Source: JAHBVY01 sp964415255
GTDB lineage: Bacteria; Myxococcota_A; Polyangia; Polyangiales; Polyangiaceae
NCBI GenBank assembly: GCA_964415255.1
Contig: CAYQAC010000101.1
Location: forward strand, 1-19,533
Length of the DNA stretch: 19,533 nucleotides
Reading direction: 5' to 3'
Part shown: positions 1 to 8,800 of the stretch, piece after piece
How the letters are laid out: each line of letters starts with the position of its first letter
Numbering within the stretch: the stretch's first letter is position 1
Program-made: the position numbers and the translations under genes
The notes under the pieces: generated by a model
Database searches by the model: none
The model's input: the letters and a program-made list of their open reading frames with translations, nothing else
What the model was told of the DNA's origin: nothing

Positions 1-100
1 AAAATCATCTTGGGCATGGGTGGCTCCCTTGGAAGCGTCGAGGGCTCCCTGCCTCTATCGGCCAATCTGGCTTCGATGGCATGAAGCGCAGGGCAAAATC

Positions 101-1138
101 TTACGGCTTCGGGTTGTCGAGCAGCCACTGGTACACGTCGCCGTGGTCGCCGTTATAGGTCTTGGTCCAGGTGTCGTGGCCACCGTTCTCGACGGGCGTC
201 CATTGGACGTCGCGCCGCGGCCGAGGGCACTGAAGGAAGTTCTCCATCGCGGCGCGGTCCGGCTCGAAGGGGACGGTGGGGTCCGGGTCGCCGTGCACTG
301 ACCAGAGCGCGACTTCATCGACCAAGGCGCAGCCCAGCGTTGACCAGATGCTGCCCGGGTTGCCAGCGATGAGCAGCGCCGCAGCGACGTCCTTACCCTG
401 GTGGGCCCTGAGGTAATTCCAGGAGCCGATCGCGCCGCAGCTCATGCCCGTGAGGTAGATGCGCTTCGGGTCGACTCGATAGGTCGCCTTGGCGAAGGTG
501 ATGAAGGCGTCGACGCTGGCCGCCGACGGACAGCTGCCGCCCGTCTGGTTCTGCGGGCTGAGCACGATGAACGGACGGGTGTTGGGCCAGGTGTCGTTCT
601 TGATCAGCTTGGGGGGGCCGTTGCGAGTGATCTTCTCAAGGTCCGTGGTGCCGTTGCCGTTCTCGCCGACGCCGTGCCAGAAAACGAGCAGCGGAGCTGA
701 CGAGACCAGGTCGTAAGTGGGTGGCAGGTACTCCCAGTACCCGTTGCCAGCCGCCGTGGTGCCGAGCGGGCGCTCCACGTGACGCGACGAAGGCGGCCCC
801 GCGTCCTCTGGCACCTCGACCACGCCTCCGTCAGACCCACTGTCTTCAACTGTGCCGCTGTCTCCAGCGTCGGTCGTGGCGTCGGGTGCGCCGCTGTCGT
901 TCGGCGAGCCCCCGGTGGAGCTGTCTTGGACGGCGCCATCTTGGGTGGTGCCCGCCGTCCCGCTATCTCGCGGCGCGGCGTCGGCGCTCGCGTCGGCTGA
1001 GGTACCGCCTGCGCCTGAGGTGCCTCCAGCACCGCCGAGTGAGCCGCCGCCCTCATTGGATGAGCAGGCGAAGACCAGCGCCGCGCCAAGCGTTGAGAAC
1101 AGCCACGCGCCCCGGGCCCACTGACGTACGCCTCTCAT
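101..1138 (-). CDS. Secreted lipoprotein esterase, alpha/beta hydrolase (PHB-depolymerase/feruloyl-esterase-like)
   Basis: A 345-residue protein. Residues 1-25 form a lipoprotein signal peptide ending in the lipobox LVFAC (Cys25). Residues 26-115 are a Gly/Ser/Asp/Ala-rich linker, and an alpha/beta-hydrolase domain follows from about 120 to 345. Visible catalytic elements are the nucleophile elbow G-M-S-C-G (Ser233), an acid in GDPDPTVPF (probably Asp286) and His321 in GGHDTW. The HGVGENG segment (155-161) fits the oxyanion-loop region of PHB-depolymerase-like esterases. It should hydrolyse an ester, perhaps a polyester or polysaccharide side chain, at the cell surface; the substrate cannot be read from the sequence. 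The gene stands alone, divergent from the small membrane protein at 1332. The ATG at 1138 has no Shine-Dalgarno but has CATGCT six bases upstream. Its linker shares a 17-base identity with that of the alginate-lyase-like gene. Fold confidence is high, substrate confidence low. Confidence 0.85.
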   Translation of the reverse strand: MRGVRQWARGAWLFSTLGAALVFACSSNEGGGSLGGAGGTSGAGGTSADASADAAPRDSGTAGTTQDGAVQDSSTGGSPNDSGAPDATTDAGDSGTVEDSGSDGGVVEVPEDAGPPSSRHVERPLGTTAAGNGYWEYLPPTYDLVSSAPLLVFWHGVGENGNGTTDLEKITRNGPPKLIKNDTWPNTRPFIVLSPQNQTGGSCPSAASVDAFITFAKATYRVDPKRIYLTGMSCGAIGSWNYLRAHQGKDVAAALLIAGNPGSIWSTLGCALVDEVALWSVHGDPDPTVPFEPDRAAMENFLQCPRPRRDVQWTPVENGGHDTWTKTYNGDHGDVYQWLLDNPKP

Positions 1139-1144
1139 GACGTG

Positions 1145-1150
1145 AGCATG
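1145..1150 (-). promoter_or_regulatory. Candidate -10 element for a leaderless transcript (esterase gene)
   Basis: Read on the minus strand this is CATGCT, separated by exactly 6 nt (CACGTC) from the ATG at 1138. It deviates from TAnnnT at the first base. The same 6-nt spacing recurs upstream of the genes at 5789, 1800 and 9219, and no Shine-Dalgarno is present. No convincing -35 is visible. Confidence 0.35.
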
Positions 1151-1331
1151 ACACGAGGCGGCTCGCGAGGCTGCTCAAAGACATCGGAGGTGACTACCTC
1201 GCAGGTTCAGTCTTGCGTGTCACACCGGCGCGGTGCCGTCCAACCCCCCCCTGAACCCCCGCTCGAATGCTAGGGGCGCTCTTCAATGAGGAGTGCCATC
1301 ACGAAATCCCACATGGATAGCCGCCGTGGCG

Positions 1332-1616
1332 ATGAAGGGGCTGGATCACGAGGAGGTGATCGAATACCCTGCGCGGATGGAGGACCCGAATCAGGTAGCC
1401 AAGCTGACGGTCATGGGTTGGCCGAAGATCATCGCGATCACCTTGGCTGCGGGCCTGGCTACGGGCCTCGTGTTGGGCCTCGTCTTCGGGGCGCTCGGGC
1501 TGCCTACCGCGGGCATCGGGGTGGGGATGGGCGTGGTCGAGGGGCTCGTGGTGCTCAGCTTGCTGCGCAAGCGACAACGGGCGCTCGCGGCGCGGGGCGA
1601 GGGCGGCGGACAGTAG
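1332..1616 (+). CDS. Small hypothetical two-helix membrane protein
   Basis: A 94-residue protein that I do not recognise. Residues 1-31 are polar and acidic (MKGLDHEEVIEYPARMEDPN at the N-terminus). Two Gly-rich hydrophobic stretches follow, about 33-56 and 60-78, the second rich in GxxxG-like spacings (GIGVGMGVVEG), and the protein ends in a basic tail (RKRQRALAARGE). It is probably an inner-membrane hairpin protein; no function can be proposed. The frame stays open upstream to a GTG at 1293, where GAGGAG runs into the start codon, too close to act as a ribosome binding site. I prefer the ATG at 1332 because the extra 13 residues look untypical, but neither start has good upstream signals. 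It is flanked by a divergent esterase gene and a downstream lipoprotein gene, with no operon partner. Confidence 0.55.
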   Translation: MKGLDHEEVIEYPARMEDPNQVAKLTVMGWPKIIAITLAAGLATGLVLGLVFGALGLPTAGIGVGMGVVEGLVVLSLLRKRQRALAARGEGGGQ

Positions 1617-1619
1617 GCG

Positions 1620-1659
1620 CTTGAGCGCGCATCGGCTGCCTCGGCTCAGCTCGCTCAAG
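1620..1659 (+). terminator. Possible stem-loop after the small membrane protein gene
   Basis: An 8-bp perfect inverted repeat, CTTGAGCG (1620-1627) and CGCTCAAG (1652-1659), begins 4 nt after the stop codon. The loop is 24 nt and no T-run follows, so it is not a classical intrinsic terminator. Confidence 0.3.
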
Positions 1660-1787
1660 GGGGGCAGGGGGTTGGTAGCTCCTGGTAGATTCCGTGTGGT
1701 AACACAGTCGCCGGGTGGCGCCGTGCGCTTCACTCGTCGCTCGGGAGCGTGAGGGCGAGCGCACTTTCGTGACCCCAGGGGATCGAG

Positions 1788-1793
1788 TACCGT
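1788..1793 (+). promoter_or_regulatory. Candidate -10 element (TACCGT) for a leaderless transcript
   Basis: TACCGT fits the TAnnnT pattern and lies exactly 6 nt (GACCGC) before the ATG at 1800. That spacing would put the transcription start on or beside the A of the start codon. No Shine-Dalgarno is visible. Confidence 0.4.
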
Positions 1794-1799
1794 GACCGC

Positions 1800-1992
1800 A
1801 TGAATCGGGGCTTCATGTGGGCGTGCTTGCTGCTCTGTGTGTTGGGGTGCAATCAGGGTAAGGCCGGGCCGTCTCGCGCCGACGCGGGGGCGGCTCCCAC
1901 GGCACCTTCCTCCCCGCCTCCCCAGGCTCCCATCCGCGACAACAGCGGCGCCAGTGAGGCCCAGGGCGGGTTGACGGCGCGCGCGCGGCTGC
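1800..1992 (+). CDS. Hint-domain lipoprotein, 5' part (runs into an assembly gap)
   Basis: N-terminal part of a secreted lipoprotein. Residues 1-17 form a short signal peptide with lipobox CVLGC (Cys17). A low-complexity Ala/Pro/Ser linker (about 18-64) runs into the ten-N gap at 1993. The reading frame after the gap that clearly encodes protein (2003 onward) is offset from this one, which is expected if the gap length is nominal. I therefore treat 1800-1992 and 2003-3096 as one gene. The flank before the gap is a run of alternating GC (CGCGCGCG), a likely cause of the assembly break. The start is the ATG at 1800, with a -10-like TACCGT six bases upstream. Confidence 0.7.
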
Positions 1993-2002
1993 NNNNNNNN
2001 NN
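1993..2002. other. Assembly gap (10 N)
   Basis: A run of exactly ten N inside the Hint lipoprotein gene. The true size of the missing sequence is unknown; the frame differs on the two sides. Confidence 0.98.
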
Positions 2003-3096
2003 GGCTGCTCGTCAGCAAAATCACGACGGAGGAGCCGGTGCGGTTGGGGCTCGAGTTCGTGTCCGAGCGGCCCTCGGTGGGTGATGATCCTTGGCTCGGC
2101 GCGCAGGTTGAGTGGTCAGCTATACTGAGCACCCTGCGAGTCGAGATCGTCGTGCCTGGTGGCAACAAGCACACGCTCCAGCTGGCTGAGCCTCCGCCCG
2201 GCTCGCGTGTTCAGCCCATCGCTCACCTCTTCAACATCCTGTTCGTGGATGGCGCTGGGCTAGGCAAGCACCGTTGGAAGAGCGCGCCGCCCGATCTGCT
2301 GGCTCAGCCGGGGAAGTACTCAGTCGCGCTTCAGGGGACAGCCACGACGAACAAGGGCAGCTTCGAGTTCGCTATTGCGCCCCTGTCTTTTGAGGTGGTC
2401 GCCGCGGGCGCCTCCCACCGGCCCATCGAGGAGCTTGAGCGGATCGTCGCTGAGCGCCTCGCGAAGCGCCGCTCGCTGAGCGCCCCTCCGAAGTCCTCCT
2501 CCCCCACCATTGATGACGTTGATGGGAACCGCTGGCTGCGTTTCACGGAGCAGCCTAACCCAGGTTATCACGTCACGGTGACGGAGCTCCTGGTGGACCC
2601 GAGTGGCAAGGAGCTGTTCGTCGACGAGTATCGACACTTCACTTGCGTCGCTGAGGGCACCTCGATCGCGACGCTAAGGGGGGAGCTGCTGATTGAGGCG
2701 CTGCGCGTGGGTGATGAACTCATCAGCTACGACCCGGAGCAGCGCCGCCTCACCACGACGCAGGTCAAGTGGATTGAGCGGTCTCACGCCAGGCAGCTTC
2801 ATGTGCTGGGGCGCCTGCGCGTCACCGGTGAGCACCCCATCTTTGTCGATGGGCGCTTCGTCGCGGCGCGCGAGGTCGCGAGCGGTGCGAAGCTGCTCGA
2901 CACCGATCTTCGCTTCGTGGCGCTTGAGCCGCGCACCGTGACCGAGACCGCCACCGTCTATGATCTGGGTGTCGGCGTGCCGCACACCTACTTCGCCGGC
3001 GGGGTGCTGGTCCACAACAAGTCGGTGCCCGTGCCGCTCGGTGATGTGAGGTCGTTCCGAGGCACCTTCAGCCGCCGCGCGGCGCGAGCGCCGTGA
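2003..3096 (+). CDS. Hint-domain lipoprotein, 3' part (intein/hedgehog-type autoprocessing domain)
   Basis: Continuation of the gene beginning at 1800. The frame is open from the gap edge (..LLVSKITTEEPVRLGLEF), so the GTG at 2038 is not a real start. Counting from that GTG, residues 1-200 look like beta-rich extracellular domains without recognisable motifs. Residues 203-327 are a Hint domain: block-A Cys203 in FTCVAEGTSIAT, LRVGDEL, a TGEHPIF block-B motif with its His, and the C-terminal VYDLGV...HTYFAGGVLVHN ending in His326-Asn327. A 25-residue basic tail starting KSVPVP follows. Known Hint domains splice themselves or cleave at their ends. Here the residue after Asn is Lys, not Cys/Ser/Thr, so cleavage is more likely than splicing (inference). 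It is convergent with the propeller lipoprotein gene, with only 9 nt between the stops. Confidence 0.8.
2644..3018 (+). other. Hint (intein-like) domain coding segment
   Basis: Spans block-A Cys (TGC at 2644) to the terminal His-Asn (CACAAC, 3013-3018), 125 codons, the size of a minimal Hint domain with no homing endonuclease. The first residue Cys, the TxxH-type motif (TGEHPI) and the terminal HN are all present, so the chemistry for N-S acyl shift and Asn cyclisation could be intact. Confidence 0.8.
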
Positions 3097-3105
3097 TCGT
3101 CATGC

Positions 3106-4212
3106 TCACGGACGGCGTCGGTACACTTGGCCGCCAGCAGCCAGCCACAAGGTGCCATCGGGCTCAGCCGCCAAATCGGTGATTTCACCGGTGGGCATGC
3201 CCTCTTCTTGCACCTGGTTGAAGCTCGAGCCGTCCCAGCGCAGCAGCGTGCGCTCACCGGCGGCCCACGCGTTGTCCCCCGAGGTGACCGCGACCGCCGT
3301 TAGATTGGCGGTGGTGCCCGTTGGGATGGAAGTCCAACTCCCACCTTCGTAGCGCCCCGCGATGCCCGCGTCGCCCACCGCGAAGCCGACGGACAGCGCG
3401 CCACCCACGTCGGCGAACGAGCCGCTCAGCTCCTCCGTGCTCGGCTCATTCCACCCAACGGGGATGGGGAGCGACACGCTGCGCAGACCCTCCGTCGTCG
3501 CGAAGAACAGCATGCCTGACGTCCCCCACAGGGACTGAACGTCGCCGCTGTCCGCGAGATCGCGGCTGCGATCCTCAACGCTGCCGTTGAAGTGCGTGAG
3601 CGCGCCGTGGCGCGTGGAGATCCACACGTCGCGGTCGCTGAAGGCGAAGGCCGTCTTGGCCTCGCTGGTCACCGAGGTGACGGTCCGCGGCTCGCCGTCC
3701 CCGATGATGAGCACGAACATCTGACCACCGATGACAGCCGTGCGCTCCCCGACGGGCGCCAAGGCTTGGATGAAGTAGTTGGGGGCCACCGCGTCGGAGC
3801 TCTGCCTCTCGTACACGCCCTCGAACCCACCTTCGCTGAGGCGCCCCGCCTCGAAGACGCGACCCCCGCTCACCTGTCGGTCGCCGCTCGCCCACACGCC
3901 GCGAGCGTCGCCCGCGAGGCGATAGAGGCGCAGGTCGGCGGGCGACGCGACCAGGCTCCAACCCGCGAGTGGGGAGCTATCCTGACCACTATCCTTCGGG
4001 CCACTGTCGTTCTGGCCGCCGCCGCTGCCCGCTACGCCGCCGTCGCCGCCGTCGCCGGGGATCGAGGCGTCCCCCTTGTTCTTGCTGCCGCCTGGGTCGC
4101 CGGATGAGTCGGAGCACGCGGTGGCGCCAGCGAAGAGTGCCAAGAGCGCGCACCCGAGCGATGAGCGCGAGGCGATTGAGTGTTGCAATGAGGGAACATA
4201 AGACGCGTGCAT
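3106..4212 (-). CDS. Secreted lipoprotein with beta-propeller-like repeats
   Basis: A 368-residue protein from the ATG at 4212. The signal peptide ends in the lipobox AGATAC (Cys33) and is followed by a Gly/Asp/Ser linker to about residue 84. The rest is built of short beta-rich repeats of the type 'W..G....l.ryeg..W' (GVWASGDRQVSGG, RDVWISTRHGALTHFNG, AGIAGRYEGGSWTSIPTG, NAWAAGERTLLRWDGSSF, GTLWLAAGGQVYRR). These resemble the propeller or sorting-like repeats common in myxobacterial surface proteins. It probably binds something at the cell surface; no enzymatic motif is seen. A TTG at 4188 is an attractive alternative start: it would place the lipid Cys at residue 25 and has TATGTT six bases upstream. 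Confidence 0.75.
   Translation of the reverse strand: MHASYVPSLQHSIASRSSLGCALLALFAGATACSDSSGDPGGSKNKGDASIPGDGGDGGVAGSGGGQNDSGPKDSGQDSSPLAGWSLVASPADLRLYRLAGDARGVWASGDRQVSGGRVFEAGRLSEGGFEGVYERQSSDAVAPNYFIQALAPVGERTAVIGGQMFVLIIGDGEPRTVTSVTSEAKTAFAFSDRDVWISTRHGALTHFNGSVEDRSRDLADSGDVQSLWGTSGMLFFATTEGLRSVSLPIPVGWNEPSTEELSGSFADVGGALSVGFAVGDAGIAGRYEGGSWTSIPTGTTANLTAVAVTSGDNAWAAGERTLLRWDGSSFNQVQEEGMPTGEITDLAAEPDGTLWLAAGGQVYRRRP
4195..4200 (-). promoter_or_regulatory. Candidate -10 element (TATGTT) pointing to a TTG start at 4188
   Basis: On the minus strand TATGTT is followed by 6 nt (CCCTCA) and then TTG-CAA-CAC in frame with the lipoprotein. This matches the leaderless arrangement seen at 1800 and 5789. 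It lies inside the reading frame if translation begins at 4212. Confidence 0.3.
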
Positions 4213-4349
4213 GCGGACCTCATGGGCGGTGAGCGTCCAGCGTAGCCGCTTTGGGCGCTCGGGGCCATCGCGCGCCCTCGCCGCCGTGAATCGCAGACGG
4301 AGGGCTCCTGCGGTGGCGCACCGGGGCTCTGCGAGCGCGGTCTTCAGGC

Positions 4350-5789
4350 TCAGCGGCCGAGCAGTAAGGACACCGGACCGATGCTCTGGACGATGTACTG
4401 CTCGCGTGCTCCGAGGGTGAGCGGCTCGCGGAGTGAGTCCTCGTCCCAGCGCCGGTCCGCCAGCTCGTAGAGCCAGCGATGGCCCCTGAGATCGCCGTCT
4501 TGGTCGGGCCTGGGTGATTCCACGCGCCCCATTAAATGGTCAGCATAACGTACGAATGCGTGGTGCATGCCGGCGCCGTCCGCCCCAGTGAACGCCCACA
4601 CGTCGCGCTCGTAGTGCACCTCGGCCACCTGCGCGACCAAGGACATCGCCCACAGGTGGTACATGGAGTAGCCGACTGGCGGGTCTCGCAGGATGCGCTC
4701 CTCATACATGCGGCCGTCGTGCTCACCGCCCTCAATCGCGCGATCGATCACGTCCTGAATGCTGGAGGGGTTCGCGTACGGGCCGCCACGACTGTCCGCG
4801 AACGAGCCGCCGTCGAGCACGTAAGCCGCGAGCGAGTCGTCCTCCAAGGCGGCGGCGGCGGCGATCAAGCCGGACAGGGCCCATGACAGGTGGTTGTCCG
4901 AGCGGTAGCGCTCGAACGAGCCTGAGCTGGGGTGCGCGTCGGCCCACTCGGTCCACGCCCGGAGGCTTGAGTTGACGGCCTCCGCGCCGCGGCGCAGCCA
5001 GCCACGCAGCGCCTCATCATCGGCGGGCGACAGGGTGTAGCCGTTGCGGGTCAGGAGCAGGTACGCGTCCGAGGCGTTGATCAGGCCGTAGCATTGAAAC
5101 AAAGCATCGAGCGCGAAGTTCCAAGGGCGATCGGAGCAGAAGTCCTGAGTTTGGCCGTCGAGCGTGGCCTCCCGCAGGTTGGCGCCCAAGTCATAGAGGT
5201 TGACCAAGGTTTGCTTGTTCGCAAAATTGAGCATTTGCGCGACAGAGGCCTCCGCCCAGGTGGGGTCCTCCGTCAGCGCGTAGGCGAGCGCCAAGGTGCG
5301 GTGCTGGTCAGAGCCCGCCTCGAAGTCACTCGTAGCCTTCGACAGGGTCCCTGGCTGCCCGCGGTCGGCGCCACACCAGCCGTAACGGATGGTGGTGACG
5401 TCAGCCATCTCGAACGGTGGAAGGGGGTTGTCCCGCGCGGTGCGGGCGCGGCCTAACACCAGCTGATAGCTGGAGCGGAAGGGCGCCTCATCCTGACGAG
5501 CGCGGGCGCGGGTGAGCGCTGCTTCATCGATGAACAGCCCGCGCGCCTTAGGGGCATTGGGGTGAGAGCCGTCAGGGAGGGTGCCGCTGTCTCCAGCATC
5601 GCCACCTGAGCCACCGTGGGCGCTTGAGCCGCCCGAGGCACCGTTGGCGCCCGAACCACCCGAGCCACCGTTGCCGCTCCCCGAATCCCCACCGCTTCCG
5701 GCGTCGCCGCTCGAGCTCGACCCGTCGCTGCCGCACGCTGTGGCCCAACCGAGCGAGCACACCACACCCAAGATCCACGCCCACCGCAT
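4350..5789 (-). CDS. Alginate-lyase-family lipoprotein (polysaccharide-lyase-like)
   Basis: A 479-residue protein. Residues 1-19 are a lipoprotein signal peptide (ATAC, Cys19), 20-80 a Gly/Ser linker, and about 83-470 an alpha-helical domain of the alginate lyase superfamily (alpha/alpha toroid). Family-like features are GLFIDEAAL near the domain start, HRTLALAYALTEDPTWAE (163-180), SDNHLSWALSGLIA (297-310, at the position of the usual NNH catalytic motif) and YSMYHLWAM (374-382). The NNH motif reads SDNH, so the Asn-His pair is kept but the first Asn is Asp. It would cleave a uronate-containing polysaccharide by beta-elimination outside the cell; the substrate is not determined. It lies downstream of the helicase gene on the same strand, separated by 106 nt, and probably has its own promoter. 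Confidence 0.8.
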   Translation of the reverse strand: MRWAWILGVVCSLGWATACGSDGSSSSGDAGSGGDSGSGNGGSGGSGANGASGGSSAHGGSGGDAGDSGTLPDGSHPNAPKARGLFIDEAALTRARARQDEAPFRSSYQLVLGRARTARDNPLPPFEMADVTTIRYGWCGADRGQPGTLSKATSDFEAGSDQHRTLALAYALTEDPTWAEASVAQMLNFANKQTLVNLYDLGANLREATLDGQTQDFCSDRPWNFALDALFQCYGLINASDAYLLLTRNGYTLSPADDEALRGWLRRGAEAVNSSLRAWTEWADAHPSSGSFERYRSDNHLSWALSGLIAAAAALEDDSLAAYVLDGGSFADSRGGPYANPSSIQDVIDRAIEGGEHDGRMYEERILRDPPVGYSMYHLWAMSLVAQVAEVHYERDVWAFTGADGAGMHHAFVRYADHLMGRVESPRPDQDGDLRGHRWLYELADRRWDEDSLREPLTLGAREQYIVQSIGPVSLLLGR

Positions 5790-5794
5790 GGCGT

Positions 5795-5809
5795 GAGCGT
5801 ATCACGCTC
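5795..5809. promoter_or_regulatory. Hyphenated palindrome overlapping the lyase promoter, with candidate -10 TACGCT
   Basis: GAGCGT-ATC-ACGCTC is a 6-bp inverted repeat with a 3-nt centre. On the minus strand TACGCT (5796-5801) fits TAnnnT and lies exactly 6 nt (CACGCC) before the ATG at 5789. The palindrome would cover that -10, a typical place for a repressor operator (inference). Confidence 0.4.
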
Positions 5810-5895
5810 TTCAAGGGGCGCGTCGACGTGAATTGAGCAGCGCGGCCTTGAGGCTGGGTGCGAGCTTTACGCGTGGGCTCGCCGCGCGCCAAGCG

Positions 5896-8800
5896 TCAGC
5901 CAGCGGCGAGCTTCAGCTCTTGATAGAGCGCGGCTGGCATCGGGCGCGACAGCTCCCATTCAATCTGCATCGGGCGGGCGCCTCGGTGACGGCGGTACGA
6001 GCACGGACCGAGCAGCGTGTAGGGCAGGGTCACGCCCCGATCGTCCTGACGGCGCTGACGGACGAAGAGCAGCGCCTGGTGATCGCCGGCGCCGACGGTG
6101 AGGTAGCGGCGGCCGGTGGGGGTTTGTTCGCTGCAGCTGCTCTGCGTTTCCCAATGGAAAACGTTAGCGCTGATCGGGTAGTCGTTGTAGCGGGTGGTCG
6201 GCGAGTAGTGGCGCTCGCTCTTCTCCAGGGTGACGAAGAAGAGGTCCGTCTTCAAATGCCGCAGGTAGTAGACGCCGGTTTGGATGCGCTTCACGCCGCC
6301 GTTCTTGTCGCGCTCATCGCAGGCGGCCAGGATCTCTCCTAGGGTGTAGGTTCCGTGGACGCACAGCGGGAGCTTGCTCAGGCGGGCTCCTAGCGGGTAG
6401 GTGACGCGGCGAGTGCGATCGCTGAGGAGTGTGAGGAGCACCTGGAGCTCCTCTTTGAGGCCACGCTCTGCCCAGAGGTGATCCCACGCAGCTTGCATCT
6501 GGTGGAGGGGGTCGCGCACGTAGCCGAGGAGCATGTACAAGATGCGCTGCAGCGGCTCGCTGGGGTCCGCCTGGGGCGGTGACGGGGCGCTGAGGAGCTG
6601 GCAGAGGCCGCCGAGGCGCCAGGCGTCGTCGACGTGGAGGAGGCGACCGAGGGCGCGCTCAAGCTGTGGAGTGAGGTCGCTTGGCGGGCGTGGGTCGACG
6701 CCAGCCTCCCGGCGCAGCCTGCTCCAACACCAGCCGTTCGTGTAGAGATCTTCGAGCTCCAAGCCCGACTCGTGGAGGAAGGCAGGGAGGCTGACCTCGC
6801 CGCGCTCGCGCACGAGCTGCCGGAGATCTTCCATCATGCCGCGGTGACCAACATCGAGGGCGTGGCGGAGGTTCTGAAGGACCGCCGCTTGGCTCTGGCG
6901 GTCGAGCTGGATGACGCAGCCGCTCGGTAAGGAGGGGAAGCCGCGCTCAACCTCGCGCTCAACGCTGCGCCGCGTGCCCCCGACGATGGCGCGGAAGCGG
7001 GCGTCGAAGCGGAACCTTCGGTGCGCGCCGCCGATGAAGTCGAGCACCGTCAGACACTCCTTGTCTGGAGTGCGCCGCAAGCCGCGGCCGAGCTGCTGGA
7101 GGAAGACGGTCGCGCTCTCGGTGGGGCGGAGGAACAGGACGGTGTCCACGTCAGGCACGTCGACGCCCTCGTTGAAGAGGTCCACGCTGAAGAGGATCTG
7201 CAGGTCCCCAGCGCGGAGGGCGCCGAGCCGCGAGTCACGCTCAGCGCTCGGGGTGTGCGCCGAGACCGCCGCCGCCGCGATGCCCGCCTCCCGAAACCGC
7301 TCAGCCATGAACTCCGCGTGCGCGATGTCGACGCAGAAGCCGAGCGCGCGCATCTTGCGGAGGTCATTCACCTTGGCGTGCAACTCCTGCAAGACGCGCT
7401 TCGCGAACAGGTGGTCAGCTGTGTAGACGTTACTCAGCGCGCGGGTGACGTAGCGACCGCCAGACCACTTCACGCCGCTCAAATCGGGCGCGCCGCCGAC
7501 ACCGAAGTACTGAAATGGGCTGAGCAGCCCTTGGTCGAGCGCCTTCCACAGCCTCAGCTCGGACGCCACGCGATCATCAAACCACGTGAGGATGCTCTTC
7601 CCGTCGGCGCGCTCAGGCGTCGCTGTGAGGCCGAGCAGCGCTCTCGGCTTTAAGTGCGATAAGAGCCGCTCGTAGGTGCGCGCGCCCGCGTGGTGGAACT
7701 CGTCGACGATGACTACGTCGAAGTGATCTTTGCGCAGCGCCTCGAGCCGCTCGTCGTTGAGCGACTGCACGCTCGCGAAGACGTGCTCCCACCGGTCGGC
7801 GTGCTCACCCCCGACGAGCAGCTCACCGTAGGAGCCGTCTCGGAGGATGACACGGAAGGTGTCGAGGCTCTGTTGGAGGATCTCCTTGCGGTGGGCGACG
7901 AACAGGAGGCGCGCGCGCGGTAGCTCGGCGCGCAGGCGCTTGTAGTCGAGCGCGGCGACGACCGTCTTGCCGGTGCCAGTGGCGGCGACGACGAGGTTAC
8001 GCCAGTGGCCGCGCGCCCGCTCCGCCGTGAGATCGTCGAGTATCTCCGCTTGATGCGGGCGTGGCTCGATATCGAACCTGAGGAGCGGCGCGGCGGCGCG
8101 CTGCTGTTGCCCCTGCACCGCGTGGTGAAACTCGTCTCTATCGTAGAGCCGGAAGTCAGGGTCAGCCCAGTACTGCTGAAACGTGGCGGCGAACTTGTTG
8201 AGGATGGGGGCGTTGTCGATCTGCGAGAGGCGCACGTTCCACTCGACGCCGTCGAGCATCGCCGCCGCTGAGAGGTTCGAGGAGCCAATGCACGCGGTGG
8301 AGAACCCGCTCTCGCGGTGGAAGAGCCAGGCCTTGGCGTGGAGCCGGGTGCGCGAGGTGTCGTAGGAGACGCGCACCTGCGCGCCCATCTTGGCCAGCGC
8401 ATCCAGCGCGCGCCGCTCGGTCGCGCTCATGTAGGCGGTGGTCAGGACACGCAGCCCTCCTGGTCGTCGTAGTAGCAGGTCGCGCAGCTCGGCCTCGACC
8501 AGCCGGAGGCCGCTCCACTTGAGGAAGGAGCAGAGTAAATCCACCCGATCCGCCGACGCCAGCTCGCGCTTCACCTCCGGCCCGATGCTGATGTCACGCC
8601 GCCCGTTCACCAAGAGATCGCTCGACGCGAGCGGGATCTCTGGGCGCGCCGGGAGGACAGGCTTCGCGGGTGTGTCGGTCGCCGCCAGCACCGCGAGCAG
8701 CCTCTGAGCAGGTGAGCTGACCTCATCCTCCGCCTCCGCTCCACCCTGAGGCGCGCACTCCCGAATCACCTCAAGCACACGGTTCACGAGCCTGACCTGA

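Noticed and set aside
2038..2040. GTG as a start codon for the Hint protein
   Set aside because: The frame is open right up to the gap edge and the upstream piece has a lipoprotein signal, so this is an internal Val codon.
3073..3084. Palindrome CGCCGCGCGGCG near the end of the Hint gene as a bidirectional terminator
   Set aside because: It is inside coding sequence (Arg/Ala-rich tail), is expected by GC bias and has no T-run.
7021..7653. A 210-codon plus-strand ORF within the helicase region, and similar long ORFs at 5833-6342 and 6911-7426
   Set aside because: These are antisense to the helicase gene, whose motifs are intact, and are typical shadows of high-GC DNA.
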